From the NCBI RefSeq assembly GCF_025639805.1, contig NZ_CP106735.1, forward strand, positions 682,001 to 746,000: 64,000 nucleotides of DNA, written 5' to 3'. This stretch comes from Reichenbachiella carrageenanivorans (lineage in GTDB: Bacteria > Bacteroidota > Bacteroidia > Cytophagales > Cyclobacteriaceae). Numbering within the stretch: position 1 is the first letter of the stretch; the number at the start of each line of letters is the position of its first letter. The notes below the pieces were generated by a model. It was not told the DNA's origin. It did not search any database and saw only the letters and a program-made list of their open reading frames with translations. Below, piece by piece: positions 1-9,056 of this stretch. The position numbers were made by a program, and so were the translations under genes.

Positions 1-493
1 CTCTTTGATCTTCCAACTTCTCCTCCATCTTGAGCCCATTCAATTGTGCCTCAAGTGCGAGATCATACTCGCTAAGCTTTAGATGACAGTTTCCCAAATT
101 GTTAAAAATATTTGCCCTATCACGAGGTGAAAGGTTGTCCAATGAATCGAGTAAAACCAAATAAACATTGATGGCTTTATCTGTTTCATCCTTAATTGAG
201 AAATGCCTAGCCTTCATCACTTGGCCATCAATAAATGCTCTCAAGTAACCTTTTTCTTTGTAAAAAGATAGCAATCTATCCGCCAATAGATCCAGTGAGT
301 CTATATCTGTACGAGCATACTCTTTAGATTTCTCCACTATGTTTTTCACCCAAACTGAATCGGATTCCTGATCGTCTTTTATAGACTTATTTTCTGTTTG
401 GCTGGTACATGCAGGAAATATAAAAATCAATAAAATTGTTATATGACCTAGCCAAATACCATTGATGAGGTACACGCAAAAAGATCGGAGCAT
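1..493 (-). CDS. TPR-type lipoprotein, 3' part cut by window edge
   Basis: An open minus-strand frame runs from an ATG at 493 to the window edge (164 codons). The N-terminus has a hydrophobic stretch ending in a lipobox-like FPAC at about residues 29-32, so the product is probably a membrane-anchored lipoprotein. The rest is helical with tetratricopeptide-like patterns such as NIFNNLGNCHLKLSEYDLAL. In Bacteroidota such TPR N-termini often lead into a histidine kinase or a LuxR-type DNA-binding domain; that part would lie outside the window, so the function stays open. The frame and start were read by hand. Confidence 0.7.
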   Translation of the reverse strand, partial: MLRSFCVYLINGIWLGHITILLIFIFPACTSQTENKSIKDDQESDSVWVKNIVEKSKEYARTDIDSLDLLADRLLSFYKEKGYLRAFIDGQVMKARHFSIKDETDKAINVYLVLLDSLDNLSPRDRANIFNNLGNCHLKLSEYDLALEAQLNGLKMEEKLEDQR

Positions 494-624
494 AGATTTT
501 GGTTTCAAGTAGAGAGGCCAATGATATCGCTTGTTCAATGACTATGGAAATAATTAACAAGAAAAATTGCCCCTAGATTAAATCATTGGATATAGAGATA
601 TGGTTTCAAACCACACGATTACAT

Positions 625-655
625 AAAAAAGCGAGACCAATAGGCCTCGCTTTTT
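625..655 (-). terminator. intrinsic terminator after the small lipoprotein gene
   Basis: An 8-bp stem (631-638 with 643-650, one G-T wobble on the minus strand), a 4-nt loop and a run of T on the minus-strand side (625-630). It lies about 30 nt past the stop of the lipoprotein gene at 684. Confidence 0.75.
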
Positions 656-683
656 ATGATCTATTATGGATGTCTAGTCTGGA

Positions 684-863
684 TTAATACAAATGCCACC
701 AATCTTTTAGATTGGCATCTGACTGCTGTTTTTCAGCCAATGGCCACTCAAAAGGGTTAACTGCATTGTCAAGAGATTTTGGTTCGATGACTTCTTCTTC
801 CATGCAGCCAACAAGGAAGCTTAGCACCCATACCACTGCAAAGGTTTTGATTAGGTTTTTCAT
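684..863 (-). CDS. small lipoprotein (59 aa)
   Basis: This 59-residue protein has a signal peptide and lipobox (LVGC, residues 18-21 or so) followed by an acidic, polar tail ending DWWHLY. The ATG at 863 is preferred over the upstream ATG at 872 because it places the positive residues of MKNLIK directly before the hydrophobic segment. It has its own downstream terminator. No family is recognised; it is probably an envelope lipoprotein of unknown role. Confidence 0.55.
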   Translation of the reverse strand: MKNLIKTFAVVWVLSFLVGCMEEEVIEPKSLDNAVNPFEWPLAEKQQSDANLKDWWHLY

Positions 864-958
864 AATATACAATTTGGTTCAATTCAAAAATACCAAATTT
901 ATAAAACAGAGAAACCTATAGATCTGAATAAACTAAATTTCAAATTTATTGAGCCTAT

Positions 959-3900
959 CTACTCCAGCACCACTGGAAAATCCTGACCACGAGAATAAGT
1001 GACCGGATACTGAGGCTTGCCCTTATACTGCGTAGAATACTCGGGCACTTGCGAATCTATATAAGCCTTGAGCTCATAGATGGTCACTTTACCATCTTTG
1101 GGCGCACCGTCGGCTTTGCCGCTCAGCGCTTCGAGTAGCACGTAGGTGAAGAGCCCATGCCCCAGCTCGGCAAACTCCGTAGCATACTGCTCGCTGCCAG
1201 AGGCCGCCAGCACATGAACCCCCGAACTGCGGGACAATTGTGCCATGGCTTTTTCTTCGCTTGCACCACGTACAGCCAGCAGCTCCGTAGACCCGCCCGA
1301 CTGGCAGGCATCCAACACCACCAGCTGTTTCAGTGCGCTGATGTTGGCAAATTTCTCCTGAATGACGGCAGCATCTATCGCCTCGTTGGTAAGCAAGTCG
1401 AAATCATACAATCTGATATTTTCCGTTGGGATAAAGTAGAAATTGCCCTCCACCATGCTCCCATGCCCCGCATAGTAAAAGAAAAACACATCCTGAGGCC
1501 GAGCCTTAGCAGCTATCTCATCGAGCATAGCCAGCATGTTTGCTTTCGTAGCCTCTTCGTTGAACAAGGAGTAGACTTCGGTTTTGTTAAACAACTTCTT
1601 GCCTTTGGTTTTCACCAATTTCAAAAAAGCCTCCGCATCTTCTAGCGCATAATTTAAGTCCAAGCTTGGGTTCTTGTATTTGTTGATCCCCACGGCCATC
1701 ACATGGCAAGTAATATCCTCGTGAATACCCTCTGCAAAAATTTCTCGCTGTGCCAGTTCGGACTCGATCCGCCCCTCGCTAAAAGCCGAAATAGCAATCA
1801 CATTCTTGCCTGGCACCAGCTGCACTGGATAATGATGAAAGACTGACTTGCCAGGCTTGGGTTTGACAGGCGCCATTCGATCTTGCCCAGGTAGACGCTT
1901 ACCGTTATGTAGTATTTTTACTTCGTCTAAACCACCGCCCTCATCGGTGATTTTCACCATCACGTCTATTTCATTTTGGGTCAAGTGCTCGCCAGAAGTA
2001 GGTGAAATAATCTCCACGCGCGGTGGCGGTGAGTTTTTTAGCATGGTCTTGATGTTTTCGTTGAGCAAGCCTCCTGGTTTCAGCGATTTCCCCAAAATAC
2101 CCGGCTGATAGAAATCCTCGAAAAACTGATCAAGAGAATAACTTTCCATACCGCGTACAAAAAAGATGTTTTGCTTGGCCTGTTCTGTGGCGTCAAAATA
2201 CCCGTTTCTATTCGTCACCAGCCAATCGTTTTGATTGAGTAAAACGTGCGAAATAATTTCCTTGCCAGTAGCCACTTCCCAGATCCGCGTGGTGCCGTCC
2301 AGACTATGCGTGATTAGATGCTTGTCCGCATGGATAAATTGTGCAAAAAGAATAGCATCCGTGTGTCCTTCAAACGTACGAATAAGCTCGCCCGACTGTG
2401 CGTCCCAGATCCGAGCCACACGATCCGAGCCCGCCGTGACCACATACGCACCTCCCTGCGACCAAGAGGCCACATAGAGTTGCCCACCTAGTCGACCAAA
2501 TTTCTGTACACTAAGACCAGAAGCCACATCCCAAATTTTGGCTCGCCCATCCCAACTGGCAGTCAAAGCCTGCCCATCTCTCACCTTCAGGTCCGCTACG
2601 ATTTCGGTATGCCCAATCATGTGCTTGGCTGGCTCTCCACTGTCCAGTTCGATGAGTTTGAGCTCCTTGCCCAGCGACCCCACCATCAAGTAAAGGTCAT
2701 TTTGCGCGAAAGCGAGCGCATATGGCGAATTTTGCTCCATACGGTAGGTTTGTATTTCTTTTCCGCTAGTAATGTCCCACAGTCGAGCACTCGAATCCCA
2801 GCTACCAGAGGCCAAGTATTTTCCATTTTGGCTGAGCGCCAATGCGAATACCAACTCACGGTGCCCCTTAAAATTTTTGAGTTCCTTGCCTGTAGCTACG
2901 TCCCACATTTTGATGGTTTTGTCTCCACTAGCAGTAAAAAAATACTGACCGTCTTTGGAAAACTCGAAAGTGATCACCCCATGTGTATGTCCATCAAAAG
3001 AGCGTACCACCCGTCCCTTGTCCATGTCCCAAAGTTGGACAGACGCCCCACGAGCCTTAGCCACCAGCTGCTCATCTGGCGATACCCGAATAGCCTCACG
3101 ATAGCCGACATACCTGCTGATATTGAACTGCCAATAGGACTCTGGGTCGAGCCCCAAACCATTGTCGGCCGCATCGTTCAAAAATCCTTTGAACGACTGC
3201 TCTTGTTTCCCACTTTGCACATTCCAAATGCGAGTTACACGGTCGTTTGTGGCTACGGCCACATGCTTACCGTCAGGGCTGAGTGTAGCGGAATTGATCT
3301 CCGTCTCTGCTATCAAAATTTTGCGGATGAGTTGTCCAGATTTAGTCCAGAGCTTCACTGTATCTTCATCGGATACCAAAACAGTGTTACCCTTCATACC
3401 TACCGCATTGTAATCGTCCGCTTCCTTTTCGTAGGTTTTTATGATCTTGCCTGTTTTCCAATTCCACAACGTGACTGGCCCCCTGCGGCTCGCAGTGAGT
3501 AGTTCCGAAGATTTGTCCGTGAGCTGGATAAAACTCGGACACCCCCCACAAGAGCTCGGAATGATGTTACGCAAAGTATCTTCTGGCTGTGCAGAAGCTA
3601 GGTCATTGATGATCACTCTACCGTCGTCATTGCCCGTAATGAGTTTTTTATTATCCCCTACAAAAGCAACCTGAACCCCTACGCCTACACCAGTGGCCGC
3701 ATCAGCTCTTACCTCTGTGATTTTTTCTCCAGTGGCTACGTCCCAGACATAAGCCTGCCTATCCCAACCACCGGAGGCCAGCTGTGTACCATCTGTATTG
3801 AATGCCAAGGAAGATACACGATTGTTGTGCCCTTTTATTTTGATCTTCACTTGCCCCGTAGCTACGTTCCAAATGATAATCGATTCGTCGGAGGATCCGC

Positions 3901-4174
3901 TAGCCATCCATTGCCCAGTAGGATCAAAGGCAATCGCATTGACAGAACTCAAGTGTCCTAAAAAAGTACGAATCTCTCGTCCAGTGGCTATTTGCCAAAG
4001 TTTGATACTATTGTCTCGGCTACCCGTAGCTAAGAATTTACCATCAGGAGTATAAGCCACTGTTCGCACTGCTGCCCGATGTCCGCGCTGAACTACGGTC
4101 TCCAAAGGATAGTCTTGGGCAAATGAGATCGCTACAGCATGTAGTAGCGCAAGAAGGGCAAGTAGTTTTTTCAA
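959..4174 (-). CDS. secreted WD40-repeat caspase (peptidase C14 family)
   Basis: A 1071-residue protein. A signal peptide ends in SFAQ near residue 20. At least ten WD40 repeats follow (about residues 28-640; signatures such as GHTDAILFAQF, IKLWQ, ARLWD), then a linker with an Ig-like stretch (about 725-800). The C-terminal caspase p20 domain covers about 845-1065. The catalytic pair is intact: H904 in YYAGHGS and C957 in LDACQSGG. The start is TTG at 4174; an in-frame stop lies just upstream (4187-4189) and no ATG is near. Bacterial C14 proteases cut after basic residues or serve in cell-death responses; the target here is unknown. It ends next to the tracrRNA and cas9 but is transcribed away from cas9. 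Family assignment is firm; a link to CRISPR is only positional. Confidence 0.9.
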   Translation of the reverse strand: MKKLLALLALLHAVAISFAQDYPLETVVQRGHRAAVRTVAYTPDGKFLATGSRDNSIKLWQIATGREIRTFLGHLSSVNAIAFDPTGQWMASGSSDESIIIWNVATGQVKIKIKGHNNRVSSLAFNTDGTQLASGGWDRQAYVWDVATGEKITEVRADAATGVGVGVQVAFVGDNKKLITGNDDGRVIINDLASAQPEDTLRNIIPSSCGGCPSFIQLTDKSSELLTASRRGPVTLWNWKTGKIIKTYEKEADDYNAVGMKGNTVLVSDEDTVKLWTKSGQLIRKILIAETEINSATLSPDGKHVAVATNDRVTRIWNVQSGKQEQSFKGFLNDAADNGLGLDPESYWQFNISRYVGYREAIRVSPDEQLVAKARGASVQLWDMDKGRVVRSFDGHTHGVITFEFSKDGQYFFTASGDKTIKMWDVATGKELKNFKGHRELVFALALSQNGKYLASGSWDSSARLWDITSGKEIQTYRMEQNSPYALAFAQNDLYLMVGSLGKELKLIELDSGEPAKHMIGHTEIVADLKVRDGQALTASWDGRAKIWDVASGLSVQKFGRLGGQLYVASWSQGGAYVVTAGSDRVARIWDAQSGELIRTFEGHTDAILFAQFIHADKHLITHSLDGTTRIWEVATGKEIISHVLLNQNDWLVTNRNGYFDATEQAKQNIFFVRGMESYSLDQFFEDFYQPGILGKSLKPGGLLNENIKTMLKNSPPPRVEIISPTSGEHLTQNEIDVMVKITDEGGGLDEVKILHNGKRLPGQDRMAPVKPKPGKSVFHHYPVQLVPGKNVIAISAFSEGRIESELAQREIFAEGIHEDITCHVMAVGINKYKNPSLDLNYALEDAEAFLKLVKTKGKKLFNKTEVYSLFNEEATKANMLAMLDEIAAKARPQDVFFFYYAGHGSMVEGNFYFIPTENIRLYDFDLLTNEAIDAAVIQEKFANISALKQLVVLDACQSGGSTELLAVRGASEEKAMAQLSRSSGVHVLAASGSEQYATEFAELGHGLFTYVLLEALSGKADGAPKDGKVTIYELKAYIDSQVPEYSTQYKGKPQYPVTYSRGQDFPVVLE

Positions 4175-4317
4175 GAAACTGGGGTTTTAAAAAATTTTGG
4201 ATAAAGATAAGCCAGCCCCGCATGTCCGTGGATATTTCTTGGATATTCTTGGACAATACGAGTGAAATAATAAGTGCTATTGGATGGGGTATAAGATTTT
4301 TTTATCTTCCTATTCCT

Positions 4318-4339
4318 GGTCGACTCGTCCGAGGCGACC
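4318..4339. repeat. compact hairpin between caspase and tracrRNA genes
   Basis: GGTCG and CTCG are followed by their complements CGAG and CGACC, with a single mismatch and a 2-nt loop. The hairpin is G+C-rich in an AT-rich spacer and has no T run, so it does not look like a terminator. Role unknown. Confidence 0.4.
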
Positions 4340-4380
4340 TACAGCAGCAGATATAGGGAAAAATGATTGTTTGGGGGTAT

Positions 4381-4465
4381 AAAAAAAGCCCCACGGAGTA
4401 CGCAGGGCTAAGAAAAATCTTCGGCTTATAGCCTTATTGTGATATGTTAACAAATTGGTATTGAC
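4381..4465 (-). ncRNA. tracrRNA of the type II-C system
   Basis: On the minus strand the segment 4462-4436 is an anti-repeat. Against the crRNA repeat 27 positions can be aligned, and 24 pair (including two G-U wobbles), with a small bulge after the first 8 pairs, as is typical for crRNA:tracrRNA duplexes. A nexus-like hairpin follows (GGCT 4433-4430, loop ATA, AGCC 4426-4423). It ends in a terminator hairpin of 9 bp (4409-4401 with 4395-4387) running into TTTTTTT at 4387-4381. A near-consensus promoter element TACTTTAG lies at 4472-4465, putting the 5' end near 4459. The gene is divergent from cas9, whose ATG is at 4490, so the cas9 promoter must overlap this RNA gene. Confidence 0.88.
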
Positions 4466-4489
4466 TAAAGTAGAGTAAATAATTGAGAT

Positions 4490-7400
4490 ATGAAAAAAAC
4501 AATTGGAATTGATTTGGGAACAAATTCTATCGGCTGGGCCATTCGGGAAGAAAACCAACGACTCGAAAATCAAATCATCAACAAAGGAGTTCTGCTTTTC
4601 GATAAGGGAGTTGCCTCTGATAAAGGAAACGAATTTCCAAAAGTTCAGAAACGAACAGAAAGCAGAGGTAAAAGACGAAACTATCAAGCAGAGAAATATC
4701 GTAAACATCAACTCCTACAATATTTGATCGAACACGATATGTGTCCTCTACCCATGGATGAATTGGATCAGTGGATAAAATACAGAAAAGGGGAGAAAAG
4801 GCAATATCCACAGTCTATCAAATTCATTAACTGGCTCAGATTTGATTTTGACGGAGATGGTAAACCTGATTTTTATCTTTTGAACAAAGACAAATACGAC
4901 AGCTATTATGCATTTCGAGCTCTAGCCATCGACGAGCAGTTTAAGGGTGTTTTTGATTCAAATCCTCACATTCTTGGTCGTGTCCTATATCAACTAGTAC
5001 AAAGAAGAGGATTCAAAGGAAGAGACGAAGAAGAGGCGAAAACGATGCTGACTGGTTCTAAAAAGACAGGTACAGCTGGTCGTGATGAAATCGCATCTTA
5101 CATTGACACACACAAATCACTAGGTGCTGCGCTGTATTACTACCAAAAAGACAAAGGGGTCACCACACGAATTCGTCAACGTTACAACCTTAGAAAAGAT
5201 TATGAAAATGAGCTAGCGGAAATATGTCGCGTTCATGGGATCAATGAATCTGACCAAAAGAAACTCTGGAAATCCATCATTTGGCAAAGACCTCTCAGGA
5301 CGCAAAAAGGATCGGTAGGGTTATGTACCTATGAGAAAAACAAAAGAAGAGTCAGCTTAAGTCACCCTCTTTACCAAGAATTTAAGACTTGGGTACTCAT
5401 AAACAATCTAAAAATAATTGCCCCAGCAGGATTAGACCAATCTACTTACCTCAAAAATAACATCTATCCCCTATTCATAAGAAAATCAGATTTTGAAATC
5501 ACTCACATTGTAAAACAGATAGAAAAAGACGGTGGGCGCATGGATTCCAAGTATGCTTCAACCAAACAACAGAAGACTAAAGTAGTTTCCCTAAGTAACT
5601 TCTATGATTTCGAACAACTATTTGGTTCAGACTGGAAGGGTGTCTTAAAATTCGAAACGAGCATACACGATAGACCTTCACAGCAAACCAAACAAGTAAA
5701 ACCTGAATATACTATTGAAGATGTTTGGCATGTACTTAACACATTTGACGATAAAGAAAAACTGATCGAATTCGCTACCTACAAACTAAACTTAGATCAA
5801 AAAAGCGCGGTTCGATTCTCTGAAATCAGGCTTAATGGTGGTCATGCCACATTGAGTCTCTCGGCTGTCAAGAGAATCCTTCCATACCTCAAGCAAGGCA
5901 TCCCATACAGCAGCGCAGTATATCTCGCCAATATGCCAAAAGTTTTAGGAAGTAACTCCGTATCAGCTGACCTTATCCAATTCTTTATTGATGAGGTATC
6001 TCTTATCAATGAAAAGGTAAGCGTTACTAAAACATTGAACCAAACAATCAATGGGTTAATCAAAGAACATCTAAACGATGATAATCGTTATTTTATTGAC
6101 AACAACCGCGAATTGGACTCTGAAGAACATCAATTAATTGAAGACAAACTTTCAAATAATTTTGGAGTCAAGACATGGACAGATTTAGATGAAAAAATGA
6201 AAGAGCAATACAGCAGCTATGTTGCCGATCATTTTAAGAGTTTTCTACAAAAACGCATCACAGACAAAAAAGACATATTCCTACCTACTCCACGGTTTCA
6301 CCAAGAATTGTTCAATGCACTACAAGAGAAATATGACATACCGGATGAAAACATAAAGCATCTCTGGCACCCCTCAGAACAAGAAAAATACAGCAATGCC
6401 AAATTGCACCACAAATTCAGCCTACATGGCAAAATACTGTTTATTGAAGAGGATCAAATAGAAAAATTCACTTCAAATAATCCAAATGCAGAAAATGAAT
6501 TGATAGCACTCAAACTTTTGGGTAACCCAGAACCCATCAGTCAAGGATTCAAAAACCCAATGGCATTAAAAACCTTGTATCGTCTCAAACAACTGATCAA
6601 TTATTTACTACAAACAGATCAAATAGACGAAGACACTAAAGTAGTCATCGAAATAGCGCGAGAGCTCAACGACAACAATATGCGAGCTGCCATTCGGAGA
6701 TATCAAAATCAGAGAGAACGCGAGAACAAAAAATATGCAGCACAAATCGAAGAGATCAACCAAGAATGCGGAACCACTTTTGATCCAAATGACAAAAAAC
6801 TCCTCAATAAAATACGGCTCTGGAACGAACAGAATAGACAGTGTCTCTATACAGGCACCACTATTGATCTCTGTGACCTACTCGATGGAAATAAATATGA
6901 CTTTGAACACACAGTCCCTGCTAGCATGAGCTTTGATTCTGAGCTTAAAAACCTAACAATTGCCAACACCACATTTAACCGAAACGTGAAGAAAAAGCGG
7001 CTCCCATCTCAACTTGAAAACCATGAAGACATTCTGCAAAGAGTTTCTTCCATGAAAGAAAAAATTGAAAAATTAGAAAGAGACCTAAAGGATAATCTGA
7101 GATATACGAAAACTCTATCTGACAAACTAAAAAAAGACTTAGCTGTTCAAAATCGCCACTTGATCAAATTTGATCTCGACTACTGGAAGAAAAAATACGA
7201 ATCGTTCACCATTGAAGAGTACAAGCCACAGTGGAGAAATAGTCAGCTCAGAGATACGCAAACAATGACCAAGTACGCCCTACCCTATTTAAAGACAGTA
7301 TTTAGAAACGTTACGGTTCAAAAGGGTAGTGTTGTCAATGATTTTAAATACATATACAAAGTCCTGCTAGACGAAAAGAAAGACCGAAACAAACATGCAC

Positions 7401-8611
7401 ACCACGCACAAGATGCAGCTATTTTAACCTTAATACCTAATGCTTTCCACAGAGAAAAGGTTTTAGAACAATACAATCTAGCCAAAGAAGAATACCGCAC
7501 ATATCATACAAGCCCAATTGGATGGAATAATTTCAAAGCATCATATATCATTGATATAGAAGATGAAGTACTCGCCAATAATCTAGTCGATGACCGCACA
7601 CTCACACAGACATACAAAAGAGTGAGAAAAAGAGGCCGGATAGTTAGAGATGAGAAGGGTCGATCGAAGTGGTCAACAGGCGACACGATCAGAGGTCAAT
7701 TACACTCTGAGTCATTCTATGGTGCCATCAAACAACCATTAAAGGATGAAGATGGTAAAGTCCAATTTGACAAGAATGGTCATATGAAGCTAGAGGATGA
7801 GATCAAAATGGTCATCAAGCGCAACTTAAAATACAAAGTCAACCCTGATGATGATGGTTTTAAAACTTTAGACGAACTCGGTAAAGTAATGGTTGACAAA
7901 GTTCTTTTTGAAAAAATCAAGAAGCAAATAGGTAGCACCCCTTTCAGAGAAGCACTCGAAAAAGGAATATGGATGACAGATAGACAAAGCAATCCAGTAA
8001 ATAAAATTAGGCATGTGAGGTGCTTTTTTAATGCTCTGAAACACACTTCTGCTCTGCCTATTCATGAGCACACTTACGCATCAAATAAATCATATAAAAA
8101 TACCACATATTCAAAGAATAAAATGAATGCTTATTGCCTTTACTACGAAGGGGAATCAAAAGGAAAAATTGATAAGTCCATAGAGATCATCAGTCTATTA
8201 GAATTATCAAAACTAAATTTAACAAATTCGCAAGAGCTATACACCCTTCCATTATACCAATCAAAAGAGACCAAAAAGGGGACTTTGCCTTTGAAAAAGA
8301 TTCTTAAGTCAGGAGATAAATTCTTGCTATACAAAAATCATAAACAAGAACTTCAAGAACTTAATGTAAAACAATTGTCTCAACGATTATATACAGCCTA
8401 CGAATTTGAAGCAGATGGTAGAATCAAGCTAAGACATCACTTACTCGCTGGTGATTTGACGGTAGCCAAAAAGCAATACCCTGAAGCATCTGCATTGAAT
8501 TTTGGCTCCTATACTCCACTTTATAGAATAAGTAAAGGAAATTGGAATTTTGCCATAGAAGGAATTGATTTCAATATTCAAATCGATGGTCAAATCGAAT
8601 TCCTATTCTAA
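4490..8611 (+). CDS. cas9: CRISPR-associated endonuclease Cas9 (type II-C)
   Basis: A 1373-residue RNA-guided DNA endonuclease. RuvC-I is at the N-terminus (GIDLGTNSIGWA, D8). An arginine-rich bridge helix follows at about residues 55-80. RuvC-II is VVIEIARE with E721. The HNH nuclease lies around 780-845, with catalytic H807 in YDFEHTVP and N830 or N832 in FNRNVKKK. RuvC-III is HHAQDA with D975. All catalytic residues are present, so the enzyme should cut both strands. The residue before the HNH histidine is Glu rather than Asp, which I believe is usual in Bacteroidota Cas9. The length fits Bacteroidota II-C proteins, and there is no csn2 or cas4. The gene is AT-rich compared with the downstream cas1. 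Confidence 0.98.
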   Translation: MKKTIGIDLGTNSIGWAIREENQRLENQIINKGVLLFDKGVASDKGNEFPKVQKRTESRGKRRNYQAEKYRKHQLLQYLIEHDMCPLPMDELDQWIKYRKGEKRQYPQSIKFINWLRFDFDGDGKPDFYLLNKDKYDSYYAFRALAIDEQFKGVFDSNPHILGRVLYQLVQRRGFKGRDEEEAKTMLTGSKKTGTAGRDEIASYIDTHKSLGAALYYYQKDKGVTTRIRQRYNLRKDYENELAEICRVHGINESDQKKLWKSIIWQRPLRTQKGSVGLCTYEKNKRRVSLSHPLYQEFKTWVLINNLKIIAPAGLDQSTYLKNNIYPLFIRKSDFEITHIVKQIEKDGGRMDSKYASTKQQKTKVVSLSNFYDFEQLFGSDWKGVLKFETSIHDRPSQQTKQVKPEYTIEDVWHVLNTFDDKEKLIEFATYKLNLDQKSAVRFSEIRLNGGHATLSLSAVKRILPYLKQGIPYSSAVYLANMPKVLGSNSVSADLIQFFIDEVSLINEKVSVTKTLNQTINGLIKEHLNDDNRYFIDNNRELDSEEHQLIEDKLSNNFGVKTWTDLDEKMKEQYSSYVADHFKSFLQKRITDKKDIFLPTPRFHQELFNALQEKYDIPDENIKHLWHPSEQEKYSNAKLHHKFSLHGKILFIEEDQIEKFTSNNPNAENELIALKLLGNPEPISQGFKNPMALKTLYRLKQLINYLLQTDQIDEDTKVVIEIARELNDNNMRAAIRRYQNQRERENKKYAAQIEEINQECGTTFDPNDKKLLNKIRLWNEQNRQCLYTGTTIDLCDLLDGNKYDFEHTVPASMSFDSELKNLTIANTTFNRNVKKKRLPSQLENHEDILQRVSSMKEKIEKLERDLKDNLRYTKTLSDKLKKDLAVQNRHLIKFDLDYWKKKYESFTIEEYKPQWRNSQLRDTQTMTKYALPYLKTVFRNVTVQKGSVVNDFKYIYKVLLDEKKDRNKHAHHAQDAAILTLIPNAFHREKVLEQYNLAKEEYRTYHTSPIGWNNFKASYIIDIEDEVLANNLVDDRTLTQTYKRVRKRGRIVRDEKGRSKWSTGDTIRGQLHSESFYGAIKQPLKDEDGKVQFDKNGHMKLEDEIKMVIKRNLKYKVNPDDDGFKTLDELGKVMVDKVLFEKIKKQIGSTPFREALEKGIWMTDRQSNPVNKIRHVRCFFNALKHTSALPIHEHTYASNKSYKNTTYSKNKMNAYCLYYEGESKGKIDKSIEIISLLELSKLNLTNSQELYTLPLYQSKETKKGTLPLKKILKSGDKFLLYKNHKQELQELNVKQLSQRLYTAYEFEADGRIKLRHHLLAGDLTVAKKQYPEASALNFGSYTPLYRISKGNWNFAIEGIDFNIQIDGQIEFLF

Positions 8612-8654
8612 TGTACTGTTCAAATCATCAAAATCGGAGAATAAACTAACCAAG

Positions 8655-8670
8655 AAACCCTTGGAGGGTT
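8655..8670 (+). repeat. solitary REP-like arm at the cas9 3' junction
   Basis: The 16-nt sequence AAACCCTTGGAGGGTT is identical to the right arm of the palindrome inside the RAYT gene (9295-9310). It sits between the cas9 stop (8611) and the next start (8693). A REP-type sequence next to a RAYT gene fits the known RAYT/REP partnership. Confidence 0.65.
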
Positions 8671-8692
8671 AACGCATCAGAAAAACATCACC

Positions 8693-9049
8693 ATGAAACG
8701 ATCGACTTTCATCAAAAACCTCATCAGTCTCTATCGCGCTAGTGCGCTGCCGATGGATGTGATCACGCAGTATCAAAAAATATATTTGCTGCAGTGTTTT
8801 GTGCGTGGTTTTCAGCAATCCAAAATTGTATTCAAAGAAAACATCGAAGTGGCTGAAGGCTGGGTCGAGTCCTTTTCAGAAAAAATCAACGATTCGATCA
8901 TCAAGATCGAGGACGCCTTTGGCAAAGACAGCTATGTAGTAGCCAATATCGACGAACTAGCCCAGTCGCCAGAGCGAATCCAACGATTCGAAGAAATTCT
9001 GGGCCAGTCTGGCAACAAATTTTATGAAGTGATTTTCAAACCGTCCTAA
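8693..9049 (+). CDS. uncharacterised 118-aa protein in the cas operon
   Basis: Not recognised. The 118-residue product looks soluble and mostly helical, with a basic N-terminus (MKRSTFIKNLISLYR), a hydrophobic middle (IYLLQCFVRGF) and an acidic C-terminal half. No signal peptide, membrane segment, zinc motif or nuclease motif is visible. It begins 81 nt after cas9, ends 8 nt before the RAYT gene, and lies on the same strand as the whole cas operon, so co-transcription is likely. Its length is far below Csn2 (about 220 aa), and it lacks the cysteine clusters of Cas4. It could be a CRISPR accessory factor, a partner of the RAYT, or a passenger that arrived with it. Confidence 0.7.
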   Translation: MKRSTFIKNLISLYRASALPMDVITQYQKIYLLQCFVRGFQQSKIVFKENIEVAEGWVESFSEKINDSIIKIEDAFGKDSYVVANIDELAQSPERIQRFEEILGQSGNKFYEVIFKPS

Positions 9050-9056
9050 CCCACTC

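Noticed and set aside
2609..3502. 297-residue plus-strand open frame across the WD40 region
   Set aside because: It lies fully antisense to the WD40-caspase gene, whose repeats and catalytic motifs are unmistakable; the frame shows no family features.
8693..9049. Identification of the 118-aa gene as csn2 or cas4
   Set aside because: It is too short for Csn2 and has no cysteine cluster or RecB-type motif for Cas4; the system has the tracrRNA, repeat and gene content of type II-C.
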